A DNA stretch of 64,000 nucleotides from Mucilaginibacter terrigena (GTDB taxonomy: Bacteria > Bacteroidota > Bacteroidia > Sphingobacteriales > Sphingobacteriaceae): positions 124,001-188,000 of the forward strand of contig NZ_SEWG01000001.1 of NCBI RefSeq assembly GCF_004168255.1, read 5' to 3'. The translations under genes and the position numbers were made by a program. Below the pieces are notes generated by a model. It made no database searches. It was not told the DNA's origin and saw only the letters and a list, made by a program, of their open reading frames with translations. This document shows positions 28,282 to 37,639 of the stretch, piece by piece. Position 1 is the stretch's first letter. Each line of letters starts with the position of its first letter.

Positions 28282-28562
28282 CCTTTAACACTGTTTACAA
28301 GCCTTCCTTCCGGTATTTTTTGCGCCTCATAGTGTACAAAACTTACTAAACTATCAATATTCCTTTCGTGATTATCTATATAAAGTTAATCCTTTTAATT
28401 ATGTAAGTAATTGTTTATCAATTATTTAAATCAATTAACCCATCTCTTTTTTTAATATCGGCTTCCATACATATTGTATGTGCGTTTAAAGCTCTTTTAC
28501 TTTGATATCGTTGTACGGCCCAAACCGGCAGCCTGATTATTAAACCAATTAAACCCTTTTAA

Positions 28563-31514
28563 ATGAAACACATTTCCTTATTCAAGTACGGCTTGACTGT
28601 GCTTTTTCTTCTTTGTGCTACGCTTACATTTGCGCAAACAACAGCATTTACCGGTAAGGTGGTTGACGAGAACAACCAGCCTTTACCCGGTGCTGTAGTG
28701 CGTGTAAAGGGCACCGACCAAGCAACGGCTACCGATGTCGGCGGGGCTTTTAAGGTAAATAGCAATCAGCAGGCAATTGTTATTACCGTGAGCTTTATTG
28801 GCTACGATTTAGTAGAAAAAAGCATGGTTGCCAACCAGCCCTTATCCATCCAGATGCAGCCAAATTCCAAATCGTTATCCGAGGTGGTGGTTGTAGGCTA
28901 TGGTACCAGCAAAAAATCTGACCTTACCGGCGCGGTTACTAACCTGGGCGCTAAGGACCTTAACCCCGGGCCAATTACCAACCCTTTGCAGCAACTATCG
29001 GGCAGGGCGGCAGGTGTTACCATTACCCAAACAGGCAGCGAGCCAGGTGCATCGCCAAGCGTGCGCATCCGTGGTATAACATCGCTTATCGGCGGTAACG
29101 ACCCATTAGTGGTAGTTGATGGTGTGCAGGGCAATATGGACCTGCTTAAACAAGTACCGCCAAGCGAGATCGAGTCGGTTGATATCTTGAAAGACGCATC
29201 TGCTACGGCTATTTACGGTTCGCGCGGTGCGCCGGGTGTGCTTATTGTTACAACCAAAAAGAACAAAGCGGGCAAAACCACTGTAGAGTACACCGCGAAC
29301 GCGTCTGTTGATGTACTAACCCGTCAGTTGAAAGAGCTAAACGCTGACCAATGGTGGGAGCAGGCGCAACTTTATAACGTGCCGGCATCAGCCAACCACG
29401 GCTCAAGCACCGATTGGGCTGGTTTATTAACGCAAACGGGATCAACGCAAAACCATACGGTTGCTTTTGGCGGCGGTGCCGATAAGTTCAGCTACCGCGC
29501 ATCTGTTACCGGTATTTTGCAGACCGGTACGGTTATCAACTCTAACTATAAAAATTACATCGGCCGCATCCAGGCAACACAAAAAGCGCTCGACGACAGG
29601 CTAACGCTTACCATGAACCTTAACAGCGGTATAAACGATGCCAACTACAGCCCTAACAGCGTAGGCCGCGCAGCGTTTACATCAAACCTGTATAACAACG
29701 TTTATGTAGCCCGCCCAACAGACCCGGTTTTGAACCCTGATGGCAGTTATTATACCGATGCAAACGTGTTCCAGTACATTAACCCTTACGCGGTTGCAAA
29801 AACGGTGATCAATAAAGGCCATGAAGATAACCTGTTTGGTACCCTGCGTGCCGACCTGCAGCTTACCAAAAACCTTACCGCCGGCTGGTTTGGTAGCTGG
29901 AGAAGGATAAACGGTAACTCGGGTTATTATTTGCCTGCCATGTCGACGGTATCAACCGCTATTGATAACAAGGGGATAGCCAATATCAACAACTACCATA
30001 CAGATGAAAAACTAAACGACATCAGCCTGAATTACAAAACTGATTTCGGTAAGCACCATTTAGATGCCGTTGCTGTATATGAGTACCAGATCCAGAGCTA
30101 TAACGGCAATTTTGCCCAGGCAAAAGGCTTTATCAATGATATTGCTACTTACAATGCCCTGCAGTTAGGCGATATCACCAAAGTTACCCCCGGCGATTTC
30201 TCCTCATACAAAAACGACAGAAAGCTGGTATCGTACATTGGCCGTGTAAATTACTCTTATAACAACCGGTACCTGTTAACCGCAAGTTACAGGCGCGATG
30301 GTTCGTCGGTATTTGGTGTTAACCACAAATGGGGCGATTTCCCGTCGGCTTCGTTGGCATGGCGTATCGACCAGGAATCGTTCATGAAAAACCAGCGCAT
30401 CTTCAGTCAGCTTAAGCTGCGCGGCGGTTACGGTATCACAGGTAATCAGCAGGGTTTATTCCCGCAAGGCTCAATCCCGTTAGTAGGCAGCGCGCCACCT
30501 GTATTTTTTGGCGGTGAACTGATCTCCAACTTTATCGCCAGCCAGAACGCCAACTCCGACTTGCGTTGGGAAACCCGCAAGCAAACCAACCTTGGTATCG
30601 ATTTCGGCCTGTTTAACGATCGCTTATTGGGCTCGGTTGATGTTTACAACGCAACTACCAGCAACCTGTTGTTTGGTTATGCGGTACCGCAGCCGCCGTT
30701 CCCTTATGGCAGTATCCAGGCAAACGTGGGTAGTATGGTTAACAAGGGCTTAGAGGTAAGTCTTAGCTACCAGGTTATTAAAAATACCACTACCATGTTA
30801 ACACTGGCAGGTAATGCAACCCTGTTAAAAAACAAAGTAACCAACTTAAGTGGATCTATCAACGGTGTGCCGCTTAATACCAATTATGTACCGAGAGGCG
30901 GCAACAGTTACCTGATAGAAGGTTACCCGGCAGGCGTGTTCAATATTGTTAAACACCTGGGCAAGGATGCCACCAACTCCGAAACAGTGGTTGACCAGGA
31001 TGGTAACAACATTATAGACCAGGGCGACAGGAGCCCCGACAGGGTTATTGCAGGTCAGGCTACACCGAAATATACTTTCGGGTTTACGCCAAGCTTTAGC
31101 TACAAAAACTTTGATGCGTCAATGGTATGGCGCGGATCGGGCGGTAATAAAATTTACAATGCCATACGTGCAAACCTTAGCTACTTCGAAAACTTAGGTA
31201 AGGCAAATGTGCTGCAAAGCGCTGTGCCGCTGGGCTTGTTCCATTCGCAATATGGCAGCGACCTGTGGCTGGAAGATGGCTCCTTCATCCGTTGGGAAAA
31301 CCTGAACCTGGGTTACCGCATCCCTATTGCTAATTCAAAATACATCAGTTCGGTAAGGCTATCGGTAACAGGCAGCAACCTGCTTCTGATCACCAAATAC
31401 ACCGGCGCCGATCCTGAATTATCTACCGATGGTAATAACTTAACCGGGATAGATAATGGTATTTATCCGCGTACCCGCACAGTGGCCCTGGGCTTAAATG
31501 TAGTATTCAAATAA
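28563..31514 (+). CDS. susC: SusC-type TonB-dependent transporter (starch locus)
   Basis: A 983-residue outer-membrane transporter with signal peptide (ending T-F-A-Q-T), carboxypeptidase-regulatory domain (~25-100, F-T-G-K-V-V-D-E-N-N-Q-P-L-P-G), plug (~115-235, starting V-G-Y-G-T-S-K-K-S-D-L-T-G-A-V) and a long barrel ending L-G-L-N-V-V-F-K. It is the first gene of the four-gene starch operon; susD follows after 14 bp. The imported substrate is inferred to be maltooligosaccharide from SusR, SusE and GH13. The 281-bp gap before it holds an AT-rich promoter region with no clear operator. Confidence 0.94.
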   Translation: MKHISLFKYGLTVLFLLCATLTFAQTTAFTGKVVDENNQPLPGAVVRVKGTDQATATDVGGAFKVNSNQQAIVITVSFIGYDLVEKSMVANQPLSIQMQPNSKSLSEVVVVGYGTSKKSDLTGAVTNLGAKDLNPGPITNPLQQLSGRAAGVTITQTGSEPGASPSVRIRGITSLIGGNDPLVVVDGVQGNMDLLKQVPPSEIESVDILKDASATAIYGSRGAPGVLIVTTKKNKAGKTTVEYTANASVDVLTRQLKELNADQWWEQAQLYNVPASANHGSSTDWAGLLTQTGSTQNHTVAFGGGADKFSYRASVTGILQTGTVINSNYKNYIGRIQATQKALDDRLTLTMNLNSGINDANYSPNSVGRAAFTSNLYNNVYVARPTDPVLNPDGSYYTDANVFQYINPYAVAKTVINKGHEDNLFGTLRADLQLTKNLTAGWFGSWRRINGNSGYYLPAMSTVSTAIDNKGIANINNYHTDEKLNDISLNYKTDFGKHHLDAVAVYEYQIQSYNGNFAQAKGFINDIATYNALQLGDITKVTPGDFSSYKNDRKLVSYIGRVNYSYNNRYLLTASYRRDGSSVFGVNHKWGDFPSASLAWRIDQESFMKNQRIFSQLKLRGGYGITGNQQGLFPQGSIPLVGSAPPVFFGGELISNFIASQNANSDLRWETRKQTNLGIDFGLFNDRLLGSVDVYNATTSNLLFGYAVPQPPFPYGSIQANVGSMVNKGLEVSLSYQVIKNTTTMLTLAGNATLLKNKVTNLSGSINGVPLNTNYVPRGGNSYLIEGYPAGVFNIVKHLGKDATNSETVVDQDGNNIIDQGDRSPDRVIAGQATPKYTFGFTPSFSYKNFDASMVWRGSGGNKIYNAIRANLSYFENLGKANVLQSAVPLGLFHSQYGSDLWLEDGSFIRWENLNLGYRIPIANSKYISSVRLSVTGSNLLLITKYTGADPELSTDGNNLTGIDNGIYPRTRTVALGLNVVFK

Positions 31515-31528
31515 AATATTGATTAGAG

Positions 31529-33019
31529 ATGAAAAAGATATTCACAAGCATTTTAATTATTGGCCTGGCCGCGCAAAGCTGTACCAAGGTTAACGAAAAT
31601 GTATATGATAAGTACGCCTCGAAGGAGTTTTACGCGTCGCCCAAAGGGGCGGATGTGGCCCTGGCGAACGTGTACTCGCAGGTGGGAGGTAACTGGAACG
31701 GCGTTGGCTATGCAGGCGCTGATAATGGCTGGTACGATCTGAACAGCTTTTCGAGCGACGAGCAGGTGATCCCTCACCGCCGCACCGGCGACTGGCAGCT
31801 TGATTTTGCACAGCTTTACCAACGCCAGTGGCTGCCAAGTTTCGGCATCATCAGCAACACCTGGAACTGGCTTTATAAATCTGTTTACACAGCCAACCTG
31901 GCGGTAGACCTGCTGGAGACCTCAAAAGCAGATCCGGCTAAAATTGCCGAGGCAAGGGTACTGCGCGCTTTCTTCTATTATTTACTGATAGATGATTTTG
32001 GCAACGTACCTTTTTATACCGATAACAACATTACTGTTGATAAGCTGCCGCAGGTAGACCGTAAAACGGTATACGACTTTATTGTAAAGGAACTTACCGA
32101 GAATGTAGACAAGCTATCAGAAACCAAAGGGGGCGTTTATTACGGCCGTTTTAACAAATGGGCTGGTTACGCTTTACTGTCTAAGGTTTATCTTAACGCC
32201 GAAGTGTACACAGGTACACCAAAATGGACAGAGTGCCTTGCCGCTTGTAATAAGATAGCGGAGGGTGGTTTCTCGCTGCATCCGGGTGGGGCAAACGCTG
32301 CAAGCCCGTTGGGTTACCAGTATTACGAGCTTTTTGGCGATAAAAACCCTACCGACGAAACTATTCTTTCCATATATACAACGGTAGATATCGTATCGCG
32401 TAATATCCTTTCCATCCGCAGCTTTAACGGGCCGAATTTTAACGCGGTTTATGGCTTTAGTGGCTGGAATGGCAGCATCATACCGCAGGAGTATTACGAA
32501 AGGTACGACAATAACGATATCCGTAAAAAGCAATTTCTGATCGGCGCGCAGCCGGGCGGTGTAAACTATACTGCCGAGGTAAGCTCGCTTGACGACCCCG
32601 GAGCATTCCCTGACGAGGGCGTACGCGATACCAAATTTGTACCCGCATTACCTATGAACGGTGGCGGCGCATCAAACGATTTCCCTATTTATCGCTACGC
32701 GGATATCATGCTGATGCAGGCCGAATGTAATGTGCGTTTAGGCAATGCAGGCGCAGCAAAACCATTTGTTGATGCCGTTAGGCAGCGTGCAGGTTTAGGC
32801 GCATTGGGTGCCAACCCAACGCTTACCGATATTTATAACGAGCGTGGTTTTGAGCTGAACTGGGAAGGCCACCGCCGGCAGGATATGATCAGGTTTAACA
32901 CCTTTACCCTGGCTCATGGCTTTGTACCTGCCGTTGGCGATTTCAGGAAACTCTTCCCGATACCCACCAGCGCGCTTAATACCAATACCAACTTAAAACA
33001 AAATCCTGGTTACAATTAA
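31529..33019 (+). CDS. susD: SusD-like starch-binding lipoprotein
   Basis: A 496-residue RagB/SusD lipoprotein (lipobox A-A-Q-S-C then T-K-V). The helical core shows A-R-V-L-R-A-F-F-Y-Y-L-L-I-D-D-F-G-N-V-P and, near the C-terminus, the conserved E-R-G-F-E-L-N-W-E-G-H-R-R-Q-D-M-I-R-F. Length is normal for the family. It binds helical alpha-glucan at the cell surface and docks on the SusC barrel. It is 14 bp after susC and 14 bp before susE, so the three are one translational unit. Confidence 0.94.
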   Translation: MKKIFTSILIIGLAAQSCTKVNENVYDKYASKEFYASPKGADVALANVYSQVGGNWNGVGYAGADNGWYDLNSFSSDEQVIPHRRTGDWQLDFAQLYQRQWLPSFGIISNTWNWLYKSVYTANLAVDLLETSKADPAKIAEARVLRAFFYYLLIDDFGNVPFYTDNNITVDKLPQVDRKTVYDFIVKELTENVDKLSETKGGVYYGRFNKWAGYALLSKVYLNAEVYTGTPKWTECLAACNKIAEGGFSLHPGGANAASPLGYQYYELFGDKNPTDETILSIYTTVDIVSRNILSIRSFNGPNFNAVYGFSGWNGSIIPQEYYERYDNNDIRKKQFLIGAQPGGVNYTAEVSSLDDPGAFPDEGVRDTKFVPALPMNGGGASNDFPIYRYADIMLMQAECNVRLGNAGAAKPFVDAVRQRAGLGALGANPTLTDIYNERGFELNWEGHRRQDMIRFNTFTLAHGFVPAVGDFRKLFPIPTSALNTNTNLKQNPGYN

Positions 33020-33033
33020 TCCGAATCAAGATC

Positions 33034-34116
33034 ATGAAAAAAATACTTACCCTCGCTATACTTTTGGTCGCCTGTATAGCCTATGGATGTAAAAAGGAGG
33101 CCAGTTTAACTGTACTTAAAACCGCATCGTTTGCTGACGGCTCTTCACTTAGCGCGTCGGCCACATCGGTAGTGCTGGCAAAAAACAACGATACCACATC
33201 TGTGGTGACGTTTTCCTGGCCGGCGGTAAAGTATACCATTAAGGCATCGGTAACCTATACCCTGCAAATTGACGTGCCTGCCGATACGGTAGGGGCTAAT
33301 GCATGGGCTAATGCTAAAAAGATCACCGTAGGTAACGATGTGTTGAGCAAGTCGTACCTGGGCAGGGACCTGAACACGCTTGCTGCGGATATGGGCATAG
33401 CGCCCGGTACCGAAGGTACGCTGGTAGTACGTGTGCAATCTTACCAAGATCAGTATGCTTACAGTGCGCCAATTGTTATCAAAGTAACGCCTTACCAGCC
33501 TAAAGCCACTTACCCGTTGTTATACATTCCCGGTAATTATCAGGGATGGAGCCCCGGTACGGCGCCAACCGCGGCGGCTTTAAAGCCAAAAATTTACGAG
33601 GGGTATGTTTATATGCCTGCGGCAGATAACTACTACTTTAAGTTTACCAGCGCGCAGGATTGGGACCATATTAACTATGGCGATGCCGGTAACGGAACCA
33701 TCACGACAGATGGATTGGCAGGCGGACTTGTTTCGCCGGGGCCGGGCTACGTGCAGGTATCTATCAACCTCAATAACAACACATGGTCGGCAGTGCCTAC
33801 AACGTGGTCGATATTGGGTGATGCCTCGCCCGGCGGCTGGAGCACCGATACGCAGCTTGCCTATGACCCTGCCAAACAGGTATGGAGCGTAACCTGCGAT
33901 ATGAAGAAGGATGGCTCGTTCAAATTCAGGGCTAATAATAACTGGGTGATAGACTTTGGTGTAAATGCCGATGGCAACCTTGCTTATGCGGATAACCCTG
34001 TGTTTGGCTACGATGGCAGTGTACAAAACATCACCGTGCCGTCTGATGGTAATTATACCATCACGCTGGATCTGCACGACCCGTCAAATTACAACTATAA
34101 ATTAAAGAAAAATTAA
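33034..34116 (+). CDS. susE: SusE/SusF-type starch-binding lipoprotein
   Basis: A 360-residue surface lipoprotein (lipobox A-Y-G-C then K-K-E). The N-terminal SusE-type Ig domain (~25-155) is followed by two starch-binding CBM-like domains: one starting Y-I-P-G-N-Y-Q-G-W-S-P (~165-245) and one starting S-I-L-G-D-A-S-P-G-G-W-S-T-D (~255-358). The Trp pairs in these motifs are the expected glucan platforms. Bacteroides has separate SusE and SusF; here a single protein with two CBM domains fits SusE in size. It lies between susD and the amylase gene. Confidence 0.87.
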   Translation: MKKILTLAILLVACIAYGCKKEASLTVLKTASFADGSSLSASATSVVLAKNNDTTSVVTFSWPAVKYTIKASVTYTLQIDVPADTVGANAWANAKKITVGNDVLSKSYLGRDLNTLAADMGIAPGTEGTLVVRVQSYQDQYAYSAPIVIKVTPYQPKATYPLLYIPGNYQGWSPGTAPTAAALKPKIYEGYVYMPAADNYYFKFTSAQDWDHINYGDAGNGTITTDGLAGGLVSPGPGYVQVSINLNNNTWSAVPTTWSILGDASPGGWSTDTQLAYDPAKQVWSVTCDMKKDGSFKFRANNNWVIDFGVNADGNLAYADNPVFGYDGSVQNITVPSDGNYTITLDLHDPSNYNYKLKKN

Positions 34117-34119
34117 TTC

Positions 34120-34143
34120 ACAGGGCGGTTCGCGCCGCCCTGT
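34120..34143 (+). terminator. Strong intergenic hairpin between susE and the amylase gene
   Basis: ACAGGGCGG pairs with CCGCCCTGT around a TTCGCG loop, a 9-bp GC-rich stem. Only a weak T tract (gtttaatt) follows and the amylase ATG is 13 bp downstream, so this more likely attenuates expression or protects mRNA ends than fully terminates. Confidence 0.6.
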
Positions 34144-34156
34144 TTAATTAGAGATC

Positions 34157-35539
34157 ATGAAATTCAAACCAACACTAATGAAACTGCTGCTTATATCGCT
34201 CGTAACCATTTTCAGTTTTTGTAAAAAGGACACCAATACCACTGTAAACCCCGATCCTGTTTACACGCAGTACGGTACGCCATCTGCAGATGTACCAAAG
34301 GTTAGCGACGCGGTTATTTACCAGGTAAACCTGCGCGCGTTTAGCGCCAACCACGATTTTAAAAGCGTAACAGCCAAGCTGGATGCCATAAAAGACCTGG
34401 GTGTAAACGTAGTTTACCTGATGCCTGTTTACCCGGTAGGGGTAAAAAACTCGGCAGGGGGGCTGGGCTCGCCATATTCAGTTAAGGATTATAAAGCCAT
34501 TAACCCCGAATTTGGTACAATGGACGACCTAAAAGAACTGGTTAACACCGCCCACGCAAAAGGTATGGCGGTAATGCTCGACTGGGTTGCCAATCATACT
34601 TCGTGGGATAACGCCTGGACAGCCAACAAAAGCTGGTACAAACTGGATGCGCAGGGCAATTTTACGCCGCCGGCAGGAACCAACTGGTCGGATGTGATCG
34701 CGCTCGACTTTAACAACAAGGACATGCGCGCCGCCATGATAGATGCCATGAAGTACTGGGTCTACAACGCCAATATTGACGGTTACCGCTGCGATGCCGC
34801 CGATTTTGTACCGCTTGATTTTTGGAAACAGGCAAATGATGCCATGAAAGCTATTACTACCCACAAACTGTTAATGCTTGCCGAGGGCACCCGTAACGAT
34901 CATTTCCAGGCGGGTTTCCAGATGGTATATGGCATGGGCTATTATTCCGACCTAAAGAGCAAGGTGTTTGATAATTCCGGCTCGCTTACCATTTTGCAAA
35001 ACCTAAACGTTAGCGAATATGCTACTGCCAAACCGGGTTCGCAAGTGGTTAGGTACACCACTAACCACGATGTTTACCTGAGCGATGGTAGCCCGGTTAA
35101 TATCTATGGTGGCAAAACTGGCTCTATGGCGGCCTTCCTGGTTACAGCCTATATGAAAGGCGTGCCGATGCTTTACAACGGGCAGGAGGTAGGCACCACC
35201 CAAAAGATAGATTTCTTCTACAATACGCCTATCGATTGGAGCACCAACCCTGAAATGACAGCGGAGTATAAGAATATCCTGAATTTCCGTGCGGGCAGCG
35301 ACGCCGTTAAAACCGGCGATTTGAGCATTTACAGCAGCGATAATGTTGCAGCGTTCACAAAATCTAACGACAAGCAAAAGGTTTTGGTTATAGCTAACAT
35401 GCGCAATAGCAACGCTACCTACACCATACCACCGGCCCTTGCCGGCGCCGGATGGAAAAACGCCTTCGCTAATGCATCGGTAAGCTTAAACGGGCAGTTG
35501 TTTTTACAGCCTTACCAACATATGGTGCTTACGCAATAA
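34157..35539 (+). CDS. GH13 alpha-amylase, lipoprotein (SusG-like)
   Basis: A 460-residue secreted alpha-glucan hydrolase, probably a lipoprotein (Cys in F-S-F-C-K-K-D). The GH13 barrel shows D-W-V-A-N-H-T-S (region I), the nucleophile Asp213 in G-Y-R-C-D-A-A-D, acid/base Glu243 in M-L-A-E-G and the stabiliser Asp305 in T-T-N-H-D. A short C-terminal beta domain completes it. It is smaller than Bacteroides SusG (~690 residues) because it has no CBM58 insertion, so surface starch binding probably falls to SusD/SusE. It is the last gene of the starch operon, followed by a terminator at 35570. Confidence 0.93.
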   Translation: MKFKPTLMKLLLISLVTIFSFCKKDTNTTVNPDPVYTQYGTPSADVPKVSDAVIYQVNLRAFSANHDFKSVTAKLDAIKDLGVNVVYLMPVYPVGVKNSAGGLGSPYSVKDYKAINPEFGTMDDLKELVNTAHAKGMAVMLDWVANHTSWDNAWTANKSWYKLDAQGNFTPPAGTNWSDVIALDFNNKDMRAAMIDAMKYWVYNANIDGYRCDAADFVPLDFWKQANDAMKAITTHKLLMLAEGTRNDHFQAGFQMVYGMGYYSDLKSKVFDNSGSLTILQNLNVSEYATAKPGSQVVRYTTNHDVYLSDGSPVNIYGGKTGSMAAFLVTAYMKGVPMLYNGQEVGTTQKIDFFYNTPIDWSTNPEMTAEYKNILNFRAGSDAVKTGDLSIYSSDNVAAFTKSNDKQKVLVIANMRNSNATYTIPPALAGAGWKNAFANASVSLNGQLFLQPYQHMVLTQ

Positions 35540-35569
35540 GTTCTTTGGTTAATTATATATTTTGGTTTA

Positions 35570-35601
35570 GTCCCGTAAACATTGTTTGCGGGACTTTTTT
35601 T
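35570..35601 (+). terminator. Intrinsic terminator of the starch operon
   Basis: GTCCCGTAAAC (35570-35580) pairs with GTTTGCGGGAC (35584-35594) around ATT and is followed by seven T. Confidence 0.92.
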
Positions 35602-35643
35602 GAAGAATTACCCGCAGATGATAGCTAATTTGCAGCTAACTTT

Positions 35644-35651
35644 TAAGTTTG
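35644..35651 (+). promoter_or_regulatory. -7 element before the broken GNAT gene
   Basis: TAAGTTTG fits TAnnTTTG exactly, 18 bp before the ATG at 35670. A TTG-containing -33 region lies near 35627. Confidence 0.6.
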
Positions 35652-35669
35652 CCTGTATAGATCAACACC

Positions 35670-36358
35670 ATGCATCACATTCTTGATAACCCCATATACA
35701 ATGCCCTTAAAACAGGAAGTAAACATTTATCTGCAGACGAAACCGTTGGGCCGGTAAATGTTTTTCGGCGTGATGTGGCACCTTTTGTGGGGATGGAAAA
35801 TAATACCGGAAATGATTTTAAGGCCCTTAGTGCCCTTGGCCCGGCAATAAACCCGGTTGTTGTTTTTAGTACGGTAAAATTGGATATCCCATCCAGATTT
35901 GAGGTAGCAAGGGAATTTGAGATGCTACAAATGGTACACGATGGTTCGGCACCCTCAGCCTTTTCATCTCCACAAATAACAGAACTGGATGAAAGCCATA
36001 TCCCCCAAATGATAGAACTGACCCAACTTACTAAGCCGGGACCGTTTTTGCAGCGCACAATAGAATTTGGGAACTATACAGGCATTTTTGAAGATGGCCG
36101 CCTGGTATCTATGGTAGGGCAGCGCATGCAGCCATCGCCCTATGTAGAGTTAACGCCGTGTGCACACACCCCGATTACCTGGGCCGTGGCTACGCCGGCA
36201 TATTGCTAACAGAACAGATCAAGCGCGTAATAAACACAAACGGCATCCCGTTTTTACATGTACTTGCAGATAACCACGCGGCTATAAGGGTTTATGAGCG
36301 TGTAGGCTTAAAAGCCCGCGGCCCAATGCTTGGCTATGTGTTAAATATTAAGAAATAA
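35670..36358 (+). pseudogene. GNAT N-acetyltransferase (FR47-like) with one-base frameshift
   Basis: Frame 1 (35670-36209) carries the N-terminal half up to P-Y-V-E-L-T. Frame 2 (36158-36358) carries V-C-T-H-P-D-Y-L-G-R-G-Y-A-G, the acetyl-CoA loop, then V-L-A-D-N-H-A-A-I-R-V-Y-E-R-V-G-L. One missing base near 36156 (acgccg where acggccg is expected) explains the split: restoring a G gives E-L-T-A-V-C-T-H-P without a gap, a ~229-residue acetyltransferase of the FR47 type. No homopolymer is involved, so a true mutation is at least as likely as an error. The substrate is unknown. Confidence 0.82.
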
Positions 36359-36364
36359 CCCCGG

Positions 36365-37162
36365 TTATATCCCTGAGTAATCGGTAGGCTTTAGCATGGT
36401 AGACGTTATTTTGGATACCAGCAGCGCATCAGCATATTCCGGTACGGCGCTTATCTTTTTCCATTGCGGGTCGTCAACAAAGCTTTTCCAGTGGGCGGCT
36501 TTATCGTCCATGTCTTTAAAGGTAACCATGTAGGTTAGGTTGGGCCTGTCGTTGCCAAAAATAGTTTCGCCAAAAAATACCGGCTTAAACCCAAGGCGTT
36601 TAAAAATGTCTATTTCGCCTTTATCGTTAAACATTTCAATTTTTTTCTTCCCGGCGGCTTCGGTAGCGCTTTTGTATTGGCGCAGCTCAAAAATGCGCTG
36701 GTTACGCGGGGGGAGTTCCTTCATACGCATATGTGCAAAAGCCTTCATCAGGGACGTATCCATGCGTTCAAATGCAGGGTCGCAGGCTGGCGCGTTCAGG
36801 AAAGCCGAACCTTTTGTCCAGTAATCTTTATCAGTTTCAAGCCTGTAATTTAAACCCTCCCAATGCACATAAGTATTGTATGGTACAAGTACATATAATT
36901 TGGTTTGTCCGGTGGGGTTAAGCTCGGTAAATACGCCCACGGGTTCGTAGATCTGCTTTTTTATCATCGGCACAAAAACATCTCTGAAAAAATCTTCGGT
37001 GGTTTTTTGCTGCTTTTCGTTCTTAAAGGTATAAACCCTTAGTTCGTAATGCTCAACATAAGGCGGTTTGTCAAATTCGGGTTTTGCCATAGCGGTTACA
37101 GGTGCAATGGCTGCTGCCGCGCCACTTATTAATGATCCTTTTACGAACGAGCGTCTTTTCAT
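36365..37162 (-). CDS. NIPSNAP-family protein with Tat-like signal
   Basis: A 265-residue exported protein. The N-terminus M-K-R-R-S-F-V-K-G followed by an Ala-rich hydrophobic stretch resembles a twin-arginine signal. Two ferredoxin-like NIPSNAP repeats follow (~37-140, starting H-Y-E-L-R-V-Y-T-F; ~160-262, starting R-I-F-E-L-R-Q-Y-K). NIPSNAP proteins have no firmly established reaction; bacterial exported versions are common beside sugar or xenobiotic genes. Its stop is 6 bp from the stop of the frameshifted acetyltransferase gene on the other strand. Confidence 0.85.
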   Translation of the reverse strand: MKRRSFVKGSLISGAAAAIAPVTAMAKPEFDKPPYVEHYELRVYTFKNEKQQKTTEDFFRDVFVPMIKKQIYEPVGVFTELNPTGQTKLYVLVPYNTYVHWEGLNYRLETDKDYWTKGSAFLNAPACDPAFERMDTSLMKAFAHMRMKELPPRNQRIFELRQYKSATEAAGKKKIEMFNDKGEIDIFKRLGFKPVFFGETIFGNDRPNLTYMVTFKDMDDKAAHWKSFVDDPQWKKISAVPEYADALLVSKITSTMLKPTDYSGI

Positions 37163-37202
37163 TTAAATTACAATTAGTTTAGGGCTAAGATATACATATT
37201 AT

Positions 37203-37469
37203 CTATTCAAAATCCTCATCATCCTCGTCATCTTCTTCCGGTACGTAATTGATTATCGCCTGGCCAATGGCGTCAACCTCTGCATCATTATCAAACATGG
37301 GGGTTTCGGTTTCGGGATGTAGTTTTAGCCAAACGTTACCCGTATCCTTTTCAATTTTGCCAAACTCGGCGCCGGCCTTAAATATGGTGTAAACGTTATC
37401 CTCTTCGGGGAAAACAGCGTAAACCACGCCATTCACCAATACATCAAACGGCTCTTGTAATTCTTGCAT
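37203..37469 (-). CDS. Small acidic conserved protein of unknown function
   Basis: An 88-residue soluble protein with no signal peptide. It begins with a beta-rich portion (F-D-V-L-V-N-G-V-V-Y-A-V-F-P-E) and ends in a run of Asp/Glu (residues ~77-88). I do not recognise a named family. It is read as real because of normal codon use, a short intergenic distance to the NIPSNAP gene and the well-formed fold-like first half. The acidic tail may be disordered or bind basic partners. Confidence 0.65.
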   Translation of the reverse strand: MQELQEPFDVLVNGVVYAVFPEEDNVYTIFKAGAEFGKIEKDTGNVWLKLHPETETPMFDNDAEVDAIGQAIINYVPEEDDEDDEDFE

Positions 37470-37569
37470 AATATATTGTTAAAGGCGCAATTTACCATTT
37501 TTACAATTATGGGCTTGGTTACCGGCTAAAAGTTTACCAATCAATTGCTTTTTTAAACTGATACTTGTT

Positions 37570-37577
37570 TACATTTG
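37570..37577 (+). promoter_or_regulatory. -7 element of the fabF promoter
   Basis: TACATTTG fits TAnnTTTG exactly. The fabF ATG at 37640 is 62 bp downstream. The position also argues against the longer frame that would start at 37565. Confidence 0.6.
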
Positions 37578-37639
37578 CGCCCACAATTGCAGCGGCCTTT
37601 GTATTAAAACTTTGGCCGGTTTTTAGCAGTATATTAAGC

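Noticed and set aside
28282..28562. Copy of the AAGCGTATCA motif upstream of the starch susC
   Set aside because: Looked for on both strands; only unrelated ATATCG/TATCAA words are present, consistent with control by SusR instead.
34120..34143. Full transcription terminator isolating the amylase gene from susCDE
   Set aside because: Stem is strong but the T tract is poor and the amylase start is 13 bp away; a complete stop would leave the amylase without a promoter.
37565..37639. Upstream extension of FabF
   Set aside because: It overlaps the TACATTTG promoter element; the canonical FabF start is at 37640.
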